Source: Xanthobacteraceae bacterium (GTDB lineage Bacteria; Pseudomonadota; Alphaproteobacteria; Rhizobiales; Xanthobacteraceae). Taken from it: a DNA stretch of 64,000 bases. A program made the position numbers and the translations under genes. The notes below the pieces were generated by a model. It had not been told where the DNA came from. It saw only the letters and a list, made by a program, of their open reading frames with translations, and made no database searches. Below, piece after piece: positions 49,789-58,764 of this stretch (position 1 is the first letter of the stretch; each line of letters begins with the position of its first letter). Location of the stretch: assembly GCA_023954195.1 (NCBI GenBank), contig JAMLIK010000005.1, forward strand, positions 124,001-188,000, given 5' to 3'.

Positions 49789-50622
49789 ATGCGCTCTGTT
49801 TCGGACGGCTCCGCGCGACAGCCGCGCCTCGCGGCGATAGCCGCGGCGCTGCGCGGTTTCGCCGCCGAGTGCGTCGCGCTCGCCGCCTGCCTGATGCTCT
49901 ATGTCGGGGCGCTGGCGGCGATCGCCGGCGCGGCGGCGCTGTTCGTGACCCGCTGGAATTTCGACGACCGGCTGGCGGCGCTGCATCTCGACGACCTGCT
50001 GCCGGAAATCTCGCAGCCGCGGGAGGGATGGCGGCCGGACCCGTCCGCAGCGCCGGCCTTCGCCGTCAGCCAGTTCGATATGGGGGGAATCACAGCCACT
50101 TACGAGGTCTATCGCGACGGCGACGACGGCCGCCGGGATGTCCTGCGCTGGACCGACGGCGCAACGCAGGTCGCCGGGTTGCGAATCGACCGTCCCGGCC
50201 CCGCGCTGACGACCTCCGCCACGGTCGCGGCGCTGATCGAGGCCGGGTTCCGGCTCGATACCGTCGCCGGGGCGCAGGCCGCGGGCGTGGTCGAAACCAA
50301 GTTCGGACCGGTCAAGCTGCTCGGCCTGCCCGACCGCGCCGGCGCGGCCGCGCCCTGCCTCGGCTTCGCCAAGACCTTCGCCCATCCCGATCTCCGCTTC
50401 GAGGGCTGGTCGTGCCAGGGCGAGACCGTGGCCGCCCGGCGGGCCGCGATCACCTGCCTGCTGGATCGGCTGGTGTTGCTGAAGTCGGGCCATGACGCCG
50501 CCCTCGCGGAGCTGTTCGCCCGCGCCGAGCTGCGCCGCGCCGATTGCGGCGGCGCCGCCCCGCGCCGGGCCGGCGACTGGATCGTCAGCGCCCAGGATCC
50601 GCGGCTGCGCGGTCCGCTGTGA
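49789..50622 (+). CDS. Membrane-anchored protein of unknown function
   Basis: A 277-residue protein from ATG 49789. A single hydrophobic helix lies at ~28-53 (ECVALAACLMLYVGALAAIA), preceded by a basic N-terminus, so it is an inner-membrane protein with a periplasmic C-terminal domain. That domain has four Cys (PCLGFAKTF, WSCQGE, ITCLLDR, RADCGG), possibly two disulfides. No family recognised beyond a group-specific hypothetical protein. It is divergent from asd. Confidence 0.8.
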   Translation: MRSVSDGSARQPRLAAIAAALRGFAAECVALAACLMLYVGALAAIAGAAALFVTRWNFDDRLAALHLDDLLPEISQPREGWRPDPSAAPAFAVSQFDMGGITATYEVYRDGDDGRRDVLRWTDGATQVAGLRIDRPGPALTTSATVAALIEAGFRLDTVAGAQAAGVVETKFGPVKLLGLPDRAGAAAPCLGFAKTFAHPDLRFEGWSCQGETVAARRAAITCLLDRLVLLKSGHDAALAELFARAELRRADCGGAAPRRAGDWIVSAQDPRLRGPL

Positions 50623-50774
50623 GTCGCGGGCCCTGCCGCAACATTTTGCGCCTCAAGGCATTATTGTCCCGACTGTGGCCGGAATGACCTTGTCGGCATG
50701 GCCGCCGGGCCGCTAAAATGGCGGGCAATCGCAAGATCGATTGCGTCGAAGATTGGCCTGACCGTGAGGACCTG

Positions 50775-51155
50775 ATGATCCCGAATTTGCTCGCCGCCCA
50801 AAACCTGACCGCGCTGCGCCGCGCGGCGCTGCTGGCGGCGGTGGCCGTGCTGGCCGCTGGCGTCACGGCGGCGCCGGCCGATGCCGCCCCGCGCAAACCG
50901 GGCGAGCGCGGCTATAGCCAGCGCGGACCGAATGTGTCCTATCAGGCGGGTCCGCGAACCCGCATCTACGTCACCAAGCGCTCCTGGCTCGACGCCGGCA
51001 CCGAGGTGCTGCCGGGCGACCGCAAATTCCTCGACTACGCGATTCCGCCGGGCCGCTCGTTCGGCCAACAGAACCTGAACCGTCCGCTGGACCGCCAGCC
51101 GTTCAGCCCCGATTCCGATCTCGGCGGCTCGCCGCGCGGATTCCCGCTGTATTGA
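50775..51155 (+). CDS. Small secreted protein of unknown function
   Basis: A 126-residue protein from ATG 50775 with a Sec signal (LTALRRAALLAAVAVLAAGV, cleavage near PADAAP). The mature part is basic and proline/glycine-rich (GPRTRIYVTKRSWLDAGTEV, LPGDRKFLDYAIPPGRSFGQ, PFSPDSDLGGSPRGFPLY), a pattern seen in small periplasmic proteins of Bradyrhizobium relatives. No function is known. A terminator follows at 51,175. Confidence 0.8.
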   Translation: MIPNLLAAQNLTALRRAALLAAVAVLAAGVTAAPADAAPRKPGERGYSQRGPNVSYQAGPRTRIYVTKRSWLDAGTEVLPGDRKFLDYAIPPGRSFGQQNLNRPLDRQPFSPDSDLGGSPRGFPLY

Positions 51156-51174
51156 GAAACGCCCCTTTCAAATA

Positions 51175-51202
51175 AAAATGCCCGGCCTTGGCCGGGCATT
51201 TT
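51175..51202. terminator. Rho-independent terminator
   Basis: AAAATGCCCGGCC-TT-GGCCGGGCATTTT: a 13-base perfect stem 19 bases after the small secreted protein gene. Symmetric, so it can act in both directions. Confidence 0.92.
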
Positions 51203-51230
51203 CAAGATAGTCGCCAACCACATTCTCGGC

Positions 51231-51354
51231 GTCGTCCCCGCGCAGGCGGGGACCCATAATCCCTGACCTTGATTGTGGTTGGAAGCACGGACAACAGGCG
51301 TTTTCCGTATCACTTGTGATGCGGAGTCTGGGTCCCCGCCTGCGCGGGGACGAC
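51231..51354. repeat. Palindromic intergenic repeat, family C
   Basis: Arms GTCGTCCCCGCGCAGGCGGG and CCCCGCCTGCGCGGGGACGA; inner CCCATAATCCCTGA, with a centre that differs from the other copies and itself ends GAGTCTGGGTCC. It lies between the secreted protein gene and leuB. Confidence 0.85.
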
Positions 51355-51382
51355 TTCGTAACCAGTCATAAAGCGCGCCGCC

Positions 51383-52495
51383 TCAGCCGTGCAGCGCCTG
51401 CATTTCCTTGACGATGGCCTCGCCCATGGCGGCGGTGGATACGATGGTCGAGCCTTCCGATTGCAGGTCGGCGGTGCGCAGGCCCTTGGCCAGCACCGCG
51501 GCGATCGCCTGATCGAGCTTGTCGGCGAGATCGCCGCGGTCGAACGAATAGCGCAGCGCCATGCCGAACGACGCCAGCATGGCGATCGGGTTGGCCTTGC
51601 CCTGGCCGGCGATGTCCGGGGCCGAGCCGTGGACCGGTTCGTACAGCGCCTTGCGGGTGCCGGTCTTGGCGTTGGTCTCGCCCAGCGAGGCGGACGGCAA
51701 CATGCCGAGCGAGCCGGTCAGCATCGCCGCGATGTCGGACAGCATGTCGCCGAACAGGTTGTCGGTGACGATGACGTCGAATTGCTTGGGCCAGCGCACC
51801 AGTTGCATGCCGCCGGAATCGGCGAGCTGGTGCTCCAGCGTCACGTCCGGATATTCGCGCTGATGCACGGCGCTCACCACCTCGTTCCAGAGCACGCCCG
51901 ATTTCATGACGTTGCGCTTTTCCATCGAGGTCAGCTTGTTGCGGCGCTTGCGCGCGAGGTCGAAGGCGACGCGGGCGATGCGCTCGATTTCGTAGGTGTC
52001 GTAGACCTGGGTGTCGATGGCGCGCTTCTGGCCGTTGCCGAGGTCGGTGATGGTCTTCGGCTCGCCGAAATAGACCCCGCCGGTGAGTTCGCGCACGATC
52101 ATGATGTCGAGGCCCTCGACCACCTCCGGCTTGAGGCTGGAGGACTGCGCCAGCGCCGGATAACAGATCGCCGGCCGCAGGTTGGCGAACAGCGCCAGAT
52201 CCTTACGCAGCCGCAACAGGCCGGCCTCGGGGCGCACCTCGTAGGGCACCGGATCCCATTTCGGGCCGCCGACCGCGCCGAACAGCACCGCGTCGGCTTC
52301 GAGCGCCTTGGCCATGGTGGCGTCGGTGATGCTGACCTTGTCGGCATCGTAGGACGCGCCGCCGACCAGCCCCTCCTCGGTCTCGAACCTGGCGATGCCC
52401 TGCGCGTCGAGCCAGCCGATCAGGCGCTTCACTTCGCCCATGACCTCGGGGCCGATGCCGTCGCCGGGAAGAAGCAGCAGTTTATGCGTGGTCAT
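51383..52495 (-). CDS. leuB: 3-isopropylmalate dehydrogenase
   Basis: A 370-residue NAD-dependent oxidative decarboxylase of leucine synthesis. The start [20 protein letters not shown] is at 52495; a longer frame to 52735 runs into the divergent MFS gene. [33 protein letters not shown], the Mg site [20 protein letters not shown] and the cofactor loop [20 protein letters not shown] are all present. It stands alone, without leuCD nearby, as is usual in this group. Confidence 0.98.
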   Translation of the reverse strand: MTTHKLLLLPGDGIGPEVMGEVKRLIGWLDAQGIARFETEEGLVGGASYDADKVSITDATMAKALEADAVLFGAVGGPKWDPVPYEVRPEAGLLRLRKDLALFANLRPAICYPALAQSSSLKPEVVEGLDIMIVRELTGGVYFGEPKTITDLGNGQKRAIDTQVYDTYEIERIARVAFDLARKRRNKLTSMEKRNVMKSGVLWNEVVSAVHQREYPDVTLEHQLADSGGMQLVRWPKQFDVIVTDNLFGDMLSDIAAMLTGSLGMLPSASLGETNAKTGTRKALYEPVHGSAPDIAGQGKANPIAMLASFGMALRYSFDRGDLADKLDQAIAAVLAKGLRTADLQSEGSTIVSTAAMGEAIVKEMQALHG

Positions 52496-52619
52496 GGTCG
52501 CCTTGCCTGATGATGTCGGGAATGCGGGGAAATCCGCGCTTTTGCTAAAGCCCCGTTGCGCAAATGGCAAGCCACTGTTGAGCAAGGTGGGCTGTGCAAG
52601 GCGACGGGACGCTGCCACA

Positions 52620-53834
52620 ATGAACCGCCCCCTGGAGTTGCCCGTGACTTTTCCGAAATCCGATTCCGCCGAGCCGATGCATGTCGCGCGGCTGATCCTC
52701 GTGCTGTCGCTGGCGCCGACCATCGGGCTCGGCATCGGCCGTTTCGCCTATTCGCTGGTGTTGCCCGACATGCGCGACGCGCTTGGCTGGTCCTATGCGG
52801 CCGCGGGGTTCATGAACACCATCAACGCCGCCGGCTATCTCGGCGGCGCGCTGGTCGCCTCAAGGCTGTGCAGCCGCTTCGGGCTGGCGCGAGTGCTGCG
52901 CGACGGCACGCTGGCCTGCGTGGCTGCGCTGATCCTCTCCGGGGTGTCGGGCAACTTCGTCGTGCTGAGCTTCGCGCGGCTGTTGATCGGCGTCGGCGCG
53001 GCGGTGGCGTTCGTCTCCGGCGGGGCGATGGCGGCGCGGCTGGCGCAATCGCAGCCGGCGCGCGCGAGCCTGCTGCTGAGCCTGTTTTATGCCGGACCCG
53101 GCATCGGCATTTTCGCCTCCGGCCTGCTGGCCCCGTTCATGCTGCATTATTTCGGGCCCGGCTCGTGGTGGATCGTCTGGCTGGCGATGGCGGCGATCTC
53201 GATCGCGATGATGATCGTGCTGCTGCGCAACGTGGTCGATGCGCCTGCGCCGGCCAGCGACGCGGCGACCGGCCGGTTCGAAATCCGGCATGTCGCGGTC
53301 TATCTGCTCGGCTATTTCCTGTTCGGCGCCGGCTACATCGCCTACATGACCTTCATGATCGCCTTCGTGCGCGACGCCGGCGGCGGCGCTGCGGCGCAGA
53401 GCGCGTTCTGGTGCCTGATCGGCCTGAGCGCCTTCGCCTCGCCCTGGGTCTGGCGCGGCTTGCTGGCGCGCGGCCAAAGCGGCGTCTCGACCGCGATCAT
53501 TCTCGGCTTCAACGCGCTCGGCGCGGCTCTGCCGCTGTTGGGCCAGTCGCCGGTGATACTGGCGCTCTCGGCGCTGGTGTTCGGCGTCGCGTTCTTCGCG
53601 GTGGTCACCGCAACCACCGCGTTCGTCCGCTTCAACTACCCGCCGGCGCTGTGGCCTTCGGGCATCGCCGCCATGACCATCGCCTTCGGCATCGGCCAGA
53701 CGCTCGGCCCGATCGTCACCGGCTGGATCACCGACGCCACCGGCAGCCTGTCGTCGGGCCTCGGCGTTTCCGCCGCGACGCTGGCGGCCGGCGTCGTCGC
53801 GGCGGCGTTTCAGCGGCCGCTCAAGCGACCATGA
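52620..53834 (+). CDS. MFS transporter, YbfB/YjiJ family
   Basis: A 404-residue permease with twelve hydrophobic helices. The N-terminal signature [20 protein letters not shown] and [27 protein letters not shown] are characteristic of the YbfB/YjiJ group, and [20 protein letters not shown] is the matching C-terminal half. The start at ATG 52620 is followed by an alternative ATG at 52,677, which is closer to helix 1. The substrate is unknown. It is divergent from leuB and convergent with sodC, one base apart. Confidence 0.9.
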   Translation: MNRPLELPVTFPKSDSAEPMHVARLILVLSLAPTIGLGIGRFAYSLVLPDMRDALGWSYAAAGFMNTINAAGYLGGALVASRLCSRFGLARVLRDGTLACVAALILSGVSGNFVVLSFARLLIGVGAAVAFVSGGAMAARLAQSQPARASLLLSLFYAGPGIGIFASGLLAPFMLHYFGPGSWWIVWLAMAAISIAMMIVLLRNVVDAPAPASDAATGRFEIRHVAVYLLGYFLFGAGYIAYMTFMIAFVRDAGGGAAAQSAFWCLIGLSAFASPWVWRGLLARGQSGVSTAIILGFNALGAALPLLGQSPVILALSALVFGVAFFAVVTATTAFVRFNYPPALWPSGIAAMTIAFGIGQTLGPIVTGWITDATGSLSSGLGVSAATLAAGVVAAAFQRPLKRP

Positions 53835-53835
53835 A

Positions 53836-54348
53836 TCAAGGCTCGACCACCGCGCAGGCGATGCGGCCGCCGGCATTGCCGGCCGGGTCGGACTTGTAGT
53901 CGTCGACAGTGGCGTGGATCACCAGCGCGGTGCCGTCGGGCTTGAGCAGCGAGTTCGGCGCGCCCTTCGCCAGCGTCACCGCCGGGTTGAGGATTTCCAG
54001 CTTGAGTTCGCCCGAGGCCGGAATGGTGAGGTTCGGCATGTCGCCGGCATGGGCGCCCTCGCTCGCCATGATGCCGTGCTTGTGGTTCTGCGGGTTGAAG
54101 TGGCCGCCCGCGGATGTGAACGGCGGCTCGCATTTGCCGACCGCGTGGACATGGAAGGCGTGACCGCCCGGCGGCAGCCCTTTCAGCGTCAGCTGGATCA
54201 GGACGCCGTTGGTGGCCTGCATCAGGTCGGCATGGCCGACCACGGCGCCGTCGGCGTTCTTGAAGGTGGCCTTGGCGGTGTCCGCCGAGGCGGTCGTCAG
54301 CGCGACGGTGGACATCAGCACGGCCGCAAGCACGGTGCGCAGGAACAT
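53836..54348 (-). CDS. sodC: Periplasmic Cu,Zn superoxide dismutase
   Basis: A 170-residue enzyme that dismutates superoxide in the periplasm. ATG 54348 has AGGAG six bases upstream. It has a signal peptide (MFLRTVLAAVLMSTVALTTA) and metal ligands HAFHVH, GGHFNPQNHKHG and HAGDMPNLTI, the second Cu/Zn Asp (HATVDDYKSDPAGNAGGRIA) and the disulfide Cys pair (CEPPF and IACAVV). The length is normal. Confidence 0.97.
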   Translation of the reverse strand: MFLRTVLAAVLMSTVALTTASADTAKATFKNADGAVVGHADLMQATNGVLIQLTLKGLPPGGHAFHVHAVGKCEPPFTSAGGHFNPQNHKHGIMASEGAHAGDMPNLTIPASGELKLEILNPAVTLAKGAPNSLLKPDGTALVIHATVDDYKSDPAGNAGGRIACAVVEP

Positions 54349-54446
54349 GGGAACTCCTAATGTGGGGCGAGACATCCGGACAGAACCCGCCGCCACGCGG
54401 AGTTGTTCCCTCCGGTCGGCGGCGGCATCGTGGAGACTATCACTGA

Positions 54447-55079
54447 ATGGGCGACATCGGGGGAATTCCGTTTTCGACGCTGGCGTCGTTTGTGCTGACG
54501 TCGCTGGTGATCGAGGTCACGCCGGGGCCGAACATGACCTATCTGGCGCTGGTCGCCGCCACCGAGGGCCGCCGCGCCGGTTTCGCCACGGTCGGCGGCA
54601 TCGCGCTCGGTCTTGCCGCGGTTGGCGCGGTGGCGGGAGTAGGCGTCGCCGAGGCAATCCATGCGTCGGACCTGCTCTACGCGATCCTGCGCTGGGCCGG
54701 CGTCGTCTTCCTGCTCTATCTCGCATGGGACGGCTGGCGCTCGCCGGCCATGGCGGCGCCTCACCGCGAGGGCGAGGACGGCAAGTATTTCTTGCGCGGG
54801 CTGCTCACCAATCTGCTCAATCCGAAGGCCGGCGTGTTCTATATCGCCGTTCTTCCCACCTTCATGACGCCGCAACTCCCACCGGTGCCGCAGGCGATGA
54901 CATTGACGGCGATCTATGTCGGCATCGCCACGCTGGTGCACGCGGCGATCGTCGTGCTCGCCGGCACGCTGGAGCCGCTGCTCAACGATCCGCGCCGCGA
55001 GACGGTGGTCCGGCGCGTATTGTCGGCGCTGCTGGCGCTGGTGGCGCTGTGGTTCGCGTGGGCGACGGCGCCGGCCTGA
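54447..55079 (+). CDS. LysE/RhtB-family amino-acid exporter
   Basis: A 210-residue inner-membrane exporter with about six helices. SLVIEVTPGPNMTYLALVAA is the family N-terminal motif; GGIALGLAAVGAVAGVGVA and LRGLLTNLLNPKAGVFYIAV, with the conserved Asn-Pro-Lys, confirm LysE/RhtB. Typical substrates are homoserine, threonine or lysine; the substrate here is not known. It is divergent from sodC. Confidence 0.93.
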   Translation: MGDIGGIPFSTLASFVLTSLVIEVTPGPNMTYLALVAATEGRRAGFATVGGIALGLAAVGAVAGVGVAEAIHASDLLYAILRWAGVVFLLYLAWDGWRSPAMAAPHREGEDGKYFLRGLLTNLLNPKAGVFYIAVLPTFMTPQLPPVPQAMTLTAIYVGIATLVHAAIVVLAGTLEPLLNDPRRETVVRRVLSALLALVALWFAWATAPA

Positions 55080-55088
55080 GCGCGTCGA

Positions 55089-55173
55089 TGGTCATTGCGG
55101 GCGAAGCGAAGCAAGCCGGCTCCTTCTTTGCGGCCGCTGGATTGCTTCGTCGCTTCGCTCCTCGCAACGACCG
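55089..55173. repeat. Palindromic intergenic repeat, family B
   Basis: GTCATTGCGGGCGAAGCGAA opens it and CGCTTCGCTCCTCGCAACGA closes it, with GCCGGCTCC / GGCCGCTGGATTG at the centre. It lies between the lysE-type and SDR genes, both of which end here. Confidence 0.85.
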
Positions 55174-55197
55174 ACAACCGGCGCGGGCCATGACGCG

Positions 55198-55956
55198 CTA
55201 ATTGCTCGCCATCGCGACGAAGCCACGGTTCCAGGTCGGGCTGATGAGGATTTCGTTGATGCAGACATGCGGCGGCTGGCTGGCGACGAAGGCGATGGCG
55301 CGGCCGAGATCCTCGGGCTGCAACATCCGCGCCTGCTCCTGCGCGCTCGGCACCACCGGCCGCAGCTTCAGGATCGGGGTGGCGACCTCGGCGGGCGAGA
55401 GGCAGCAGGCGCGCAAGCCGTTGACGCATTCGTCCATGTTGAATGAGTGGGTGAGCGCCAGCACCGCGTGCTTGGTCGCGGTGTAGGCCGGTCCCGGCAT
55501 CTTGGAGACGTGGCGGCCGGCCCACGAGGCGACGTTGATGATGCAGCCGTCCTTCCGCGCGCGCATCGTCGGCAGCACCGCGCGCATGCAATAGAGGACG
55601 CCGCTGAGATTGATCTCGACGAGTTTGTCCCAGCCCGCCACTTCCATGTCGGCCCAGCTTCGTTTCGGCACGTTGATGCCGGCGCTGTTGACCAGCAGAT
55701 CGATCCGGCCATGAGCCTCGACGATCCGCGCGGCGGCGGCGATGACGTCGTCGTTGCGGCTGACGTCGAGCGCCAGCGCCTCGGCCCGGCCGGCGGGCCG
55801 GGCATTGATGCCGTTGACGACGGCGTCGAGCGCGTCCTTGCGCCGGCCCGACACGATCACGGTCCAGCCATCGGCCGCCAGCGCCTCGGCGCCGGCCTGC
55901 CCGATGCCGCTGCCGCCGCCCGTCACCCACGCCACGCGCCCGGTCGTGTTCGCCAT
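55198..55956 (-). CDS. Short-chain dehydrogenase/reductase
   Basis: A 252-residue classical SDR: VAWVTGGGSGIGQAGAEALA binds NAD(P), LVNSAGINVPKRSW replaces NNAG with NSAG, and catalytic Ser and Tyr-x-x-x-Lys are in INVASWAGRH and AYTATKHAVLALTHSF. No pathway is indicated. It is divergent from matB. Confidence 0.92.
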   Translation of the reverse strand: MANTTGRVAWVTGGGSGIGQAGAEALAADGWTVIVSGRRKDALDAVVNGINARPAGRAEALALDVSRNDDVIAAAARIVEAHGRIDLLVNSAGINVPKRSWADMEVAGWDKLVEINLSGVLYCMRAVLPTMRARKDGCIINVASWAGRHVSKMPGPAYTATKHAVLALTHSFNMDECVNGLRACCLSPAEVATPILKLRPVVPSAQEQARMLQPEDLGRAIAFVASQPPHVCINEILISPTWNRGFVAMASN

Positions 55957-56063
55957 CTCCGCCCGCCTTTCATTTGCGCCCGCAAGCGCGTTCTTGCTAT
56001 GGATGGCGGATCGACCCGCCGGAACATATCGCTCCAGCTCATCCAGCCATTTTGGAATGATGC

Positions 56064-57587
56064 ATGACCAGCACCCCGAACGCCAACCTGTTTTCCCGCC
56101 TGTTCGACACGCTCGACGACCCGTCGCGGCTGGCGATCGAAACGCCCGACGGCAAGCCCATCAGCTATGGCGACCTGATCGCGCGCTCCGGACAGATCGC
56201 GAATTTCCTGGCGAAGCGCGGCGTCAAGGTCGGCGACCGGGTCGCGGTGCAGGTCGAGAAATCGGTTCAGAACCTGATCCTGTATCTCGCGGTGGTGCGC
56301 GCCGGCGCGGTCTACCTGCCGCTCAACACCGCCTACACCCTTAACGAGCTGGACTATTTCATCACCGACGCCGAGCCGTCGCTGGTGGTGTGCGATCCGG
56401 CGAAGGCGGAGGGGCTGCGCGCCATCGCCGCGAAAGTCGGAGCGAAGGTGGAAACGCTCGATGCGAACGGCAAGGGTTCGCTGTCGGACGGCGCGGACGC
56501 GGAGGCGTCGGACTTCGCCACCGTGATCCGCGGCAACGACGATCTCGCCGCGATCCTCTACACCTCCGGCACCACCGGCCGCTCCAAGGGCGCGATGCTG
56601 AGCCACGATAATCTGGCGTCGAACTCGCGGACGCTGGTGGACTACTGGCGCTTCACCGACAACGACGTGCTGATCCACGCGCTGCCGATCTATCACACCC
56701 ACGGCCTGTTCGTGGCCAGCAACGTCACGCTGTTCGCGCGCGCCGCGATGATTTTCCTGCCCAAGCTCGATCCCGAGCGGATCATCCAACTGATGCCGCG
56801 CGCCACCGTGCTGATGGGCGTGCCGACGTTCTACACCCGGCTGCTGCAGAGCCCGAACCTGACCAAGGAGGCGACCGGCCACATGCGGCTGTTCATCTCC
56901 GGCTCCGCGCCGCTATTGGCCGACACCCATCGCGAATGGTCGGCGCGCACCGGCCACGCCGTGCTGGAACGCTACGGCATGACCGAAACCAACATGAACA
57001 CCTCGAACCCCTATGACGGCGAGCGCGTGCCGGGCGCGGTCGGCTTCCCGCTGCCGGGCGTGGCCGCGCGCGTGGTCGATCCGGAAACCGGCAAGCCGCT
57101 CGCGGCCGACGAGATCGGCATGATCGAGGTCAAGGGCCCGAACGTGTTCAAGGGCTACTGGCGGATGCCGGAGAAGACCAAGGCCGAGTTTCGCGACGAC
57201 GGCTTCTTCATCACCGGCGACCTCGGCAAGATCGATCCGCGCGGTTACGTCCACATCGTCGGGCGCGGCAAGGACCTGGTGATTTCCGGCGGCTTCAACG
57301 TCTATCCGAAGGAAATCGAGAGCGAGATCGACGCCATCGACGGCGTGCTCGAATCCGCCGTCATCGGGCTGCCGCACGCCGATTTCGGCGAGGGCGTCAC
57401 CGCCGTCGTGGTGCCGCAGGCCGGCGCAAACCTCGACGAGGCGTCTATCCTGCGCGCGCTCGACGGCCGCCTCGCCAAGTTCAAGATGCCGAAGCGCGTG
57501 TTGTTCGAGGACGACCTGCCGCGCAACACCATGGGCAAGGTGCAGAAGAACGTGCTGCGCGACAAGTACAAGAGCCTGTATTCGTAA
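56064..57587 (+). CDS. matB: Malonyl-CoA synthetase
   Basis: A 507-residue acyl-adenylate-forming enzyme that activates malonate (or methylmalonate) with ATP and CoA. Family motifs are YTSGTTGRSKGAMLSH (P-loop), ALPIYHTHGLFVA, RYGMTETNMNTSNPYDG, ITGDLGKIDPRGYVHIVGRG and NTMGKVQK with the catalytic Lys. The TSNP and RYGMTET region matches MatB of Rhodopseudomonas palustris and Rhizobium, whose length (~503) agrees. It is not next to a malonate decarboxylase gene here. Confidence 0.92.
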   Translation: MTSTPNANLFSRLFDTLDDPSRLAIETPDGKPISYGDLIARSGQIANFLAKRGVKVGDRVAVQVEKSVQNLILYLAVVRAGAVYLPLNTAYTLNELDYFITDAEPSLVVCDPAKAEGLRAIAAKVGAKVETLDANGKGSLSDGADAEASDFATVIRGNDDLAAILYTSGTTGRSKGAMLSHDNLASNSRTLVDYWRFTDNDVLIHALPIYHTHGLFVASNVTLFARAAMIFLPKLDPERIIQLMPRATVLMGVPTFYTRLLQSPNLTKEATGHMRLFISGSAPLLADTHREWSARTGHAVLERYGMTETNMNTSNPYDGERVPGAVGFPLPGVAARVVDPETGKPLAADEIGMIEVKGPNVFKGYWRMPEKTKAEFRDDGFFITGDLGKIDPRGYVHIVGRGKDLVISGGFNVYPKEIESEIDAIDGVLESAVIGLPHADFGEGVTAVVVPQAGANLDEASILRALDGRLAKFKMPKRVLFEDDLPRNTMGKVQKNVLRDKYKSLYS

Positions 57588-57955
57588 AGTCGCGCGGGCA
57601 AGGCGGGCAGGCTCGACGTCGCGCCGGACAGGCTGTTGAAAAACAGCCAGGTTCAGCTTTCATCGCCACCATGTCCCGGACGCGATGCCGCGTCAAACGC
57701 TGCTTCGCAGAACCGGGATCGTCGCAAACACCGTGGCTGGAACGGCCCCGGTTCTGCGCAGCGGCACTTCGTGCCGCGGCGCGTCCGGGGCATGGAGCCA
57801 TTTCCAACAGTCGCCAAAAGAATGAATTGTCATTCACCCCCAACGAATTCATCGTTGCGCTCAGGCTTTTGACTTCGTAAATAGAATTGCTCTACCCGAT
57901 CCTACCGCATCGGGCAGCGTGTCGCGCTTGCAACCGTCATCAAACAAAAGCAGCC
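57588..57955. other. Gap between matB and sdh with palindromic repeat
   Basis: 368 bases without a supported gene. A hairpin GGCTGTT-GAAA-AACAGCC is at 57,632-57,649, a large imperfect inverted repeat is at 57,669-57,795 (listed separately), and the last ~100 bases are AT-richer and should hold the sdh promoter. Confidence 0.55.
57669..57795. repeat. Palindromic intergenic repeat, family E
   Basis: Opens CCATGTCCCGGACGCGATGC and ends CGGCGCGTCCGGGGCATGG, with the inner pair CTGCTTCGCAGAACCGGGAT / CCCCGGTTCTGCGCAGCGGC. Only this copy of the family is in the window. Confidence 0.75.
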
Positions 57956-58354
57956 ATGACCGCCAAGATCAATCGACCGCTTTCGCCGCATCTGCAAACC
58001 TATCGCTGGACCCTGACGATGGCGATGTCCATCGTCCACCGCGCCACCGGTCTCGCGCTCTATTTCGGGACCATCCTGCTGGCATGGTGGTTGATGGCGG
58101 TGGCCTCCGGGCCGGGCGCCTACGCGATCTTCTCGGGCTTCATCGGAAGCTGGATCGGCCGCCTGATCGTGTTCGGCTACACCTGGGCGCTGATGCACCA
58201 CCTGCTCAGCGGCATCCGCCATTTCGTCTGGGACCTCGGCTACGGTTTCGGCCCGTCCGAGCGTGAGGGGCTGACCTGGGCGGCGCTGATCGGCGGCATC
58301 GTGCTCACCGTGCTGTTGTGGGTTCTGGCCTATGCCTTCGGAGGCGGACGATGA
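57956..58354 (+). CDS. sdhC: Succinate dehydrogenase cytochrome b556 subunit
   Basis: A 132-residue membrane subunit from ATG 57956 (MTAKINRPLSPHLQTYRWTL). It has three helices, the SdhC motif RPLSPHLQTYR...MSIVHRATGLAL, and haem-ligand HHLLSGIRHFVWD. It anchors the catalytic subunits and helps bind haem b and ubiquinone. It overlaps sdhD by 4 bases (ATGA). Confidence 0.95.
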   Translation: MTAKINRPLSPHLQTYRWTLTMAMSIVHRATGLALYFGTILLAWWLMAVASGPGAYAIFSGFIGSWIGRLIVFGYTWALMHHLLSGIRHFVWDLGYGFGPSEREGLTWAALIGGIVLTVLLWVLAYAFGGGR

Positions 58355-58761
58355 GCAACGTGCCCTTTTCCGATCCGTCAACCAAGCGCACGGCGCTGAA
58401 GGGCGTGCGCGGCCTCGGCGCTTCCGGCACCAACGCCACCTCGGATTTCTGGTGGCAGCGGATCACCGCCATCGGCATGCTGCTGCTCACCGTGCCGGTC
58501 ATCATCATCGTCATGATGCTGCTCGGCCGCAATCAGGCCGGCGCCGGCCAGATTCTCGGCACCCCGGTGATCGCGCTGATTATGCTGTTGTTCGTCGTCG
58601 CCAGCAGCTGGCACATGAAGATCGGCATGCAGGTAGTGATCGAGGACTATATCCACGGCGAAAAGATCAAGCTGGTCGCCATCATCGCCAACAATTTCTT
58701 CTCGCTCGCGGTCGCGCTGGCGTCCGCTTACGCGATCTTCAAACTGTCATCTGGAGTGTAG
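58351..58761 (+). CDS. sdhD: Succinate dehydrogenase membrane anchor subunit
   Basis: A 136-residue subunit with three hydrophobic helices. It begins SDFWWQRITAIGMLLLTVP after a short cytoplasmic segment and carries the second haem-ligand region SSWHMKIGMQVVIEDYIHGE. Together with SdhC it forms the membrane domain and the quinone site. The start overlaps the sdhC stop, and sdhA follows 3 bases after the stop. Confidence 0.94.
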   Translation: MSNVPFSDPSTKRTALKGVRGLGASGTNATSDFWWQRITAIGMLLLTVPVIIIVMMLLGRNQAGAGQILGTPVIALIMLLFVVASSWHMKIGMQVVIEDYIHGEKIKLVAIIANNFFSLAVALASAYAIFKLSSGV

Positions 58762-58764
58762 CGC

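Noticed and set aside
57636-57880. Short plus-strand genes between matB and sdhC
   Set aside because: They lie in the family E repeat and have only Arg/Ser-rich shadow sequence.
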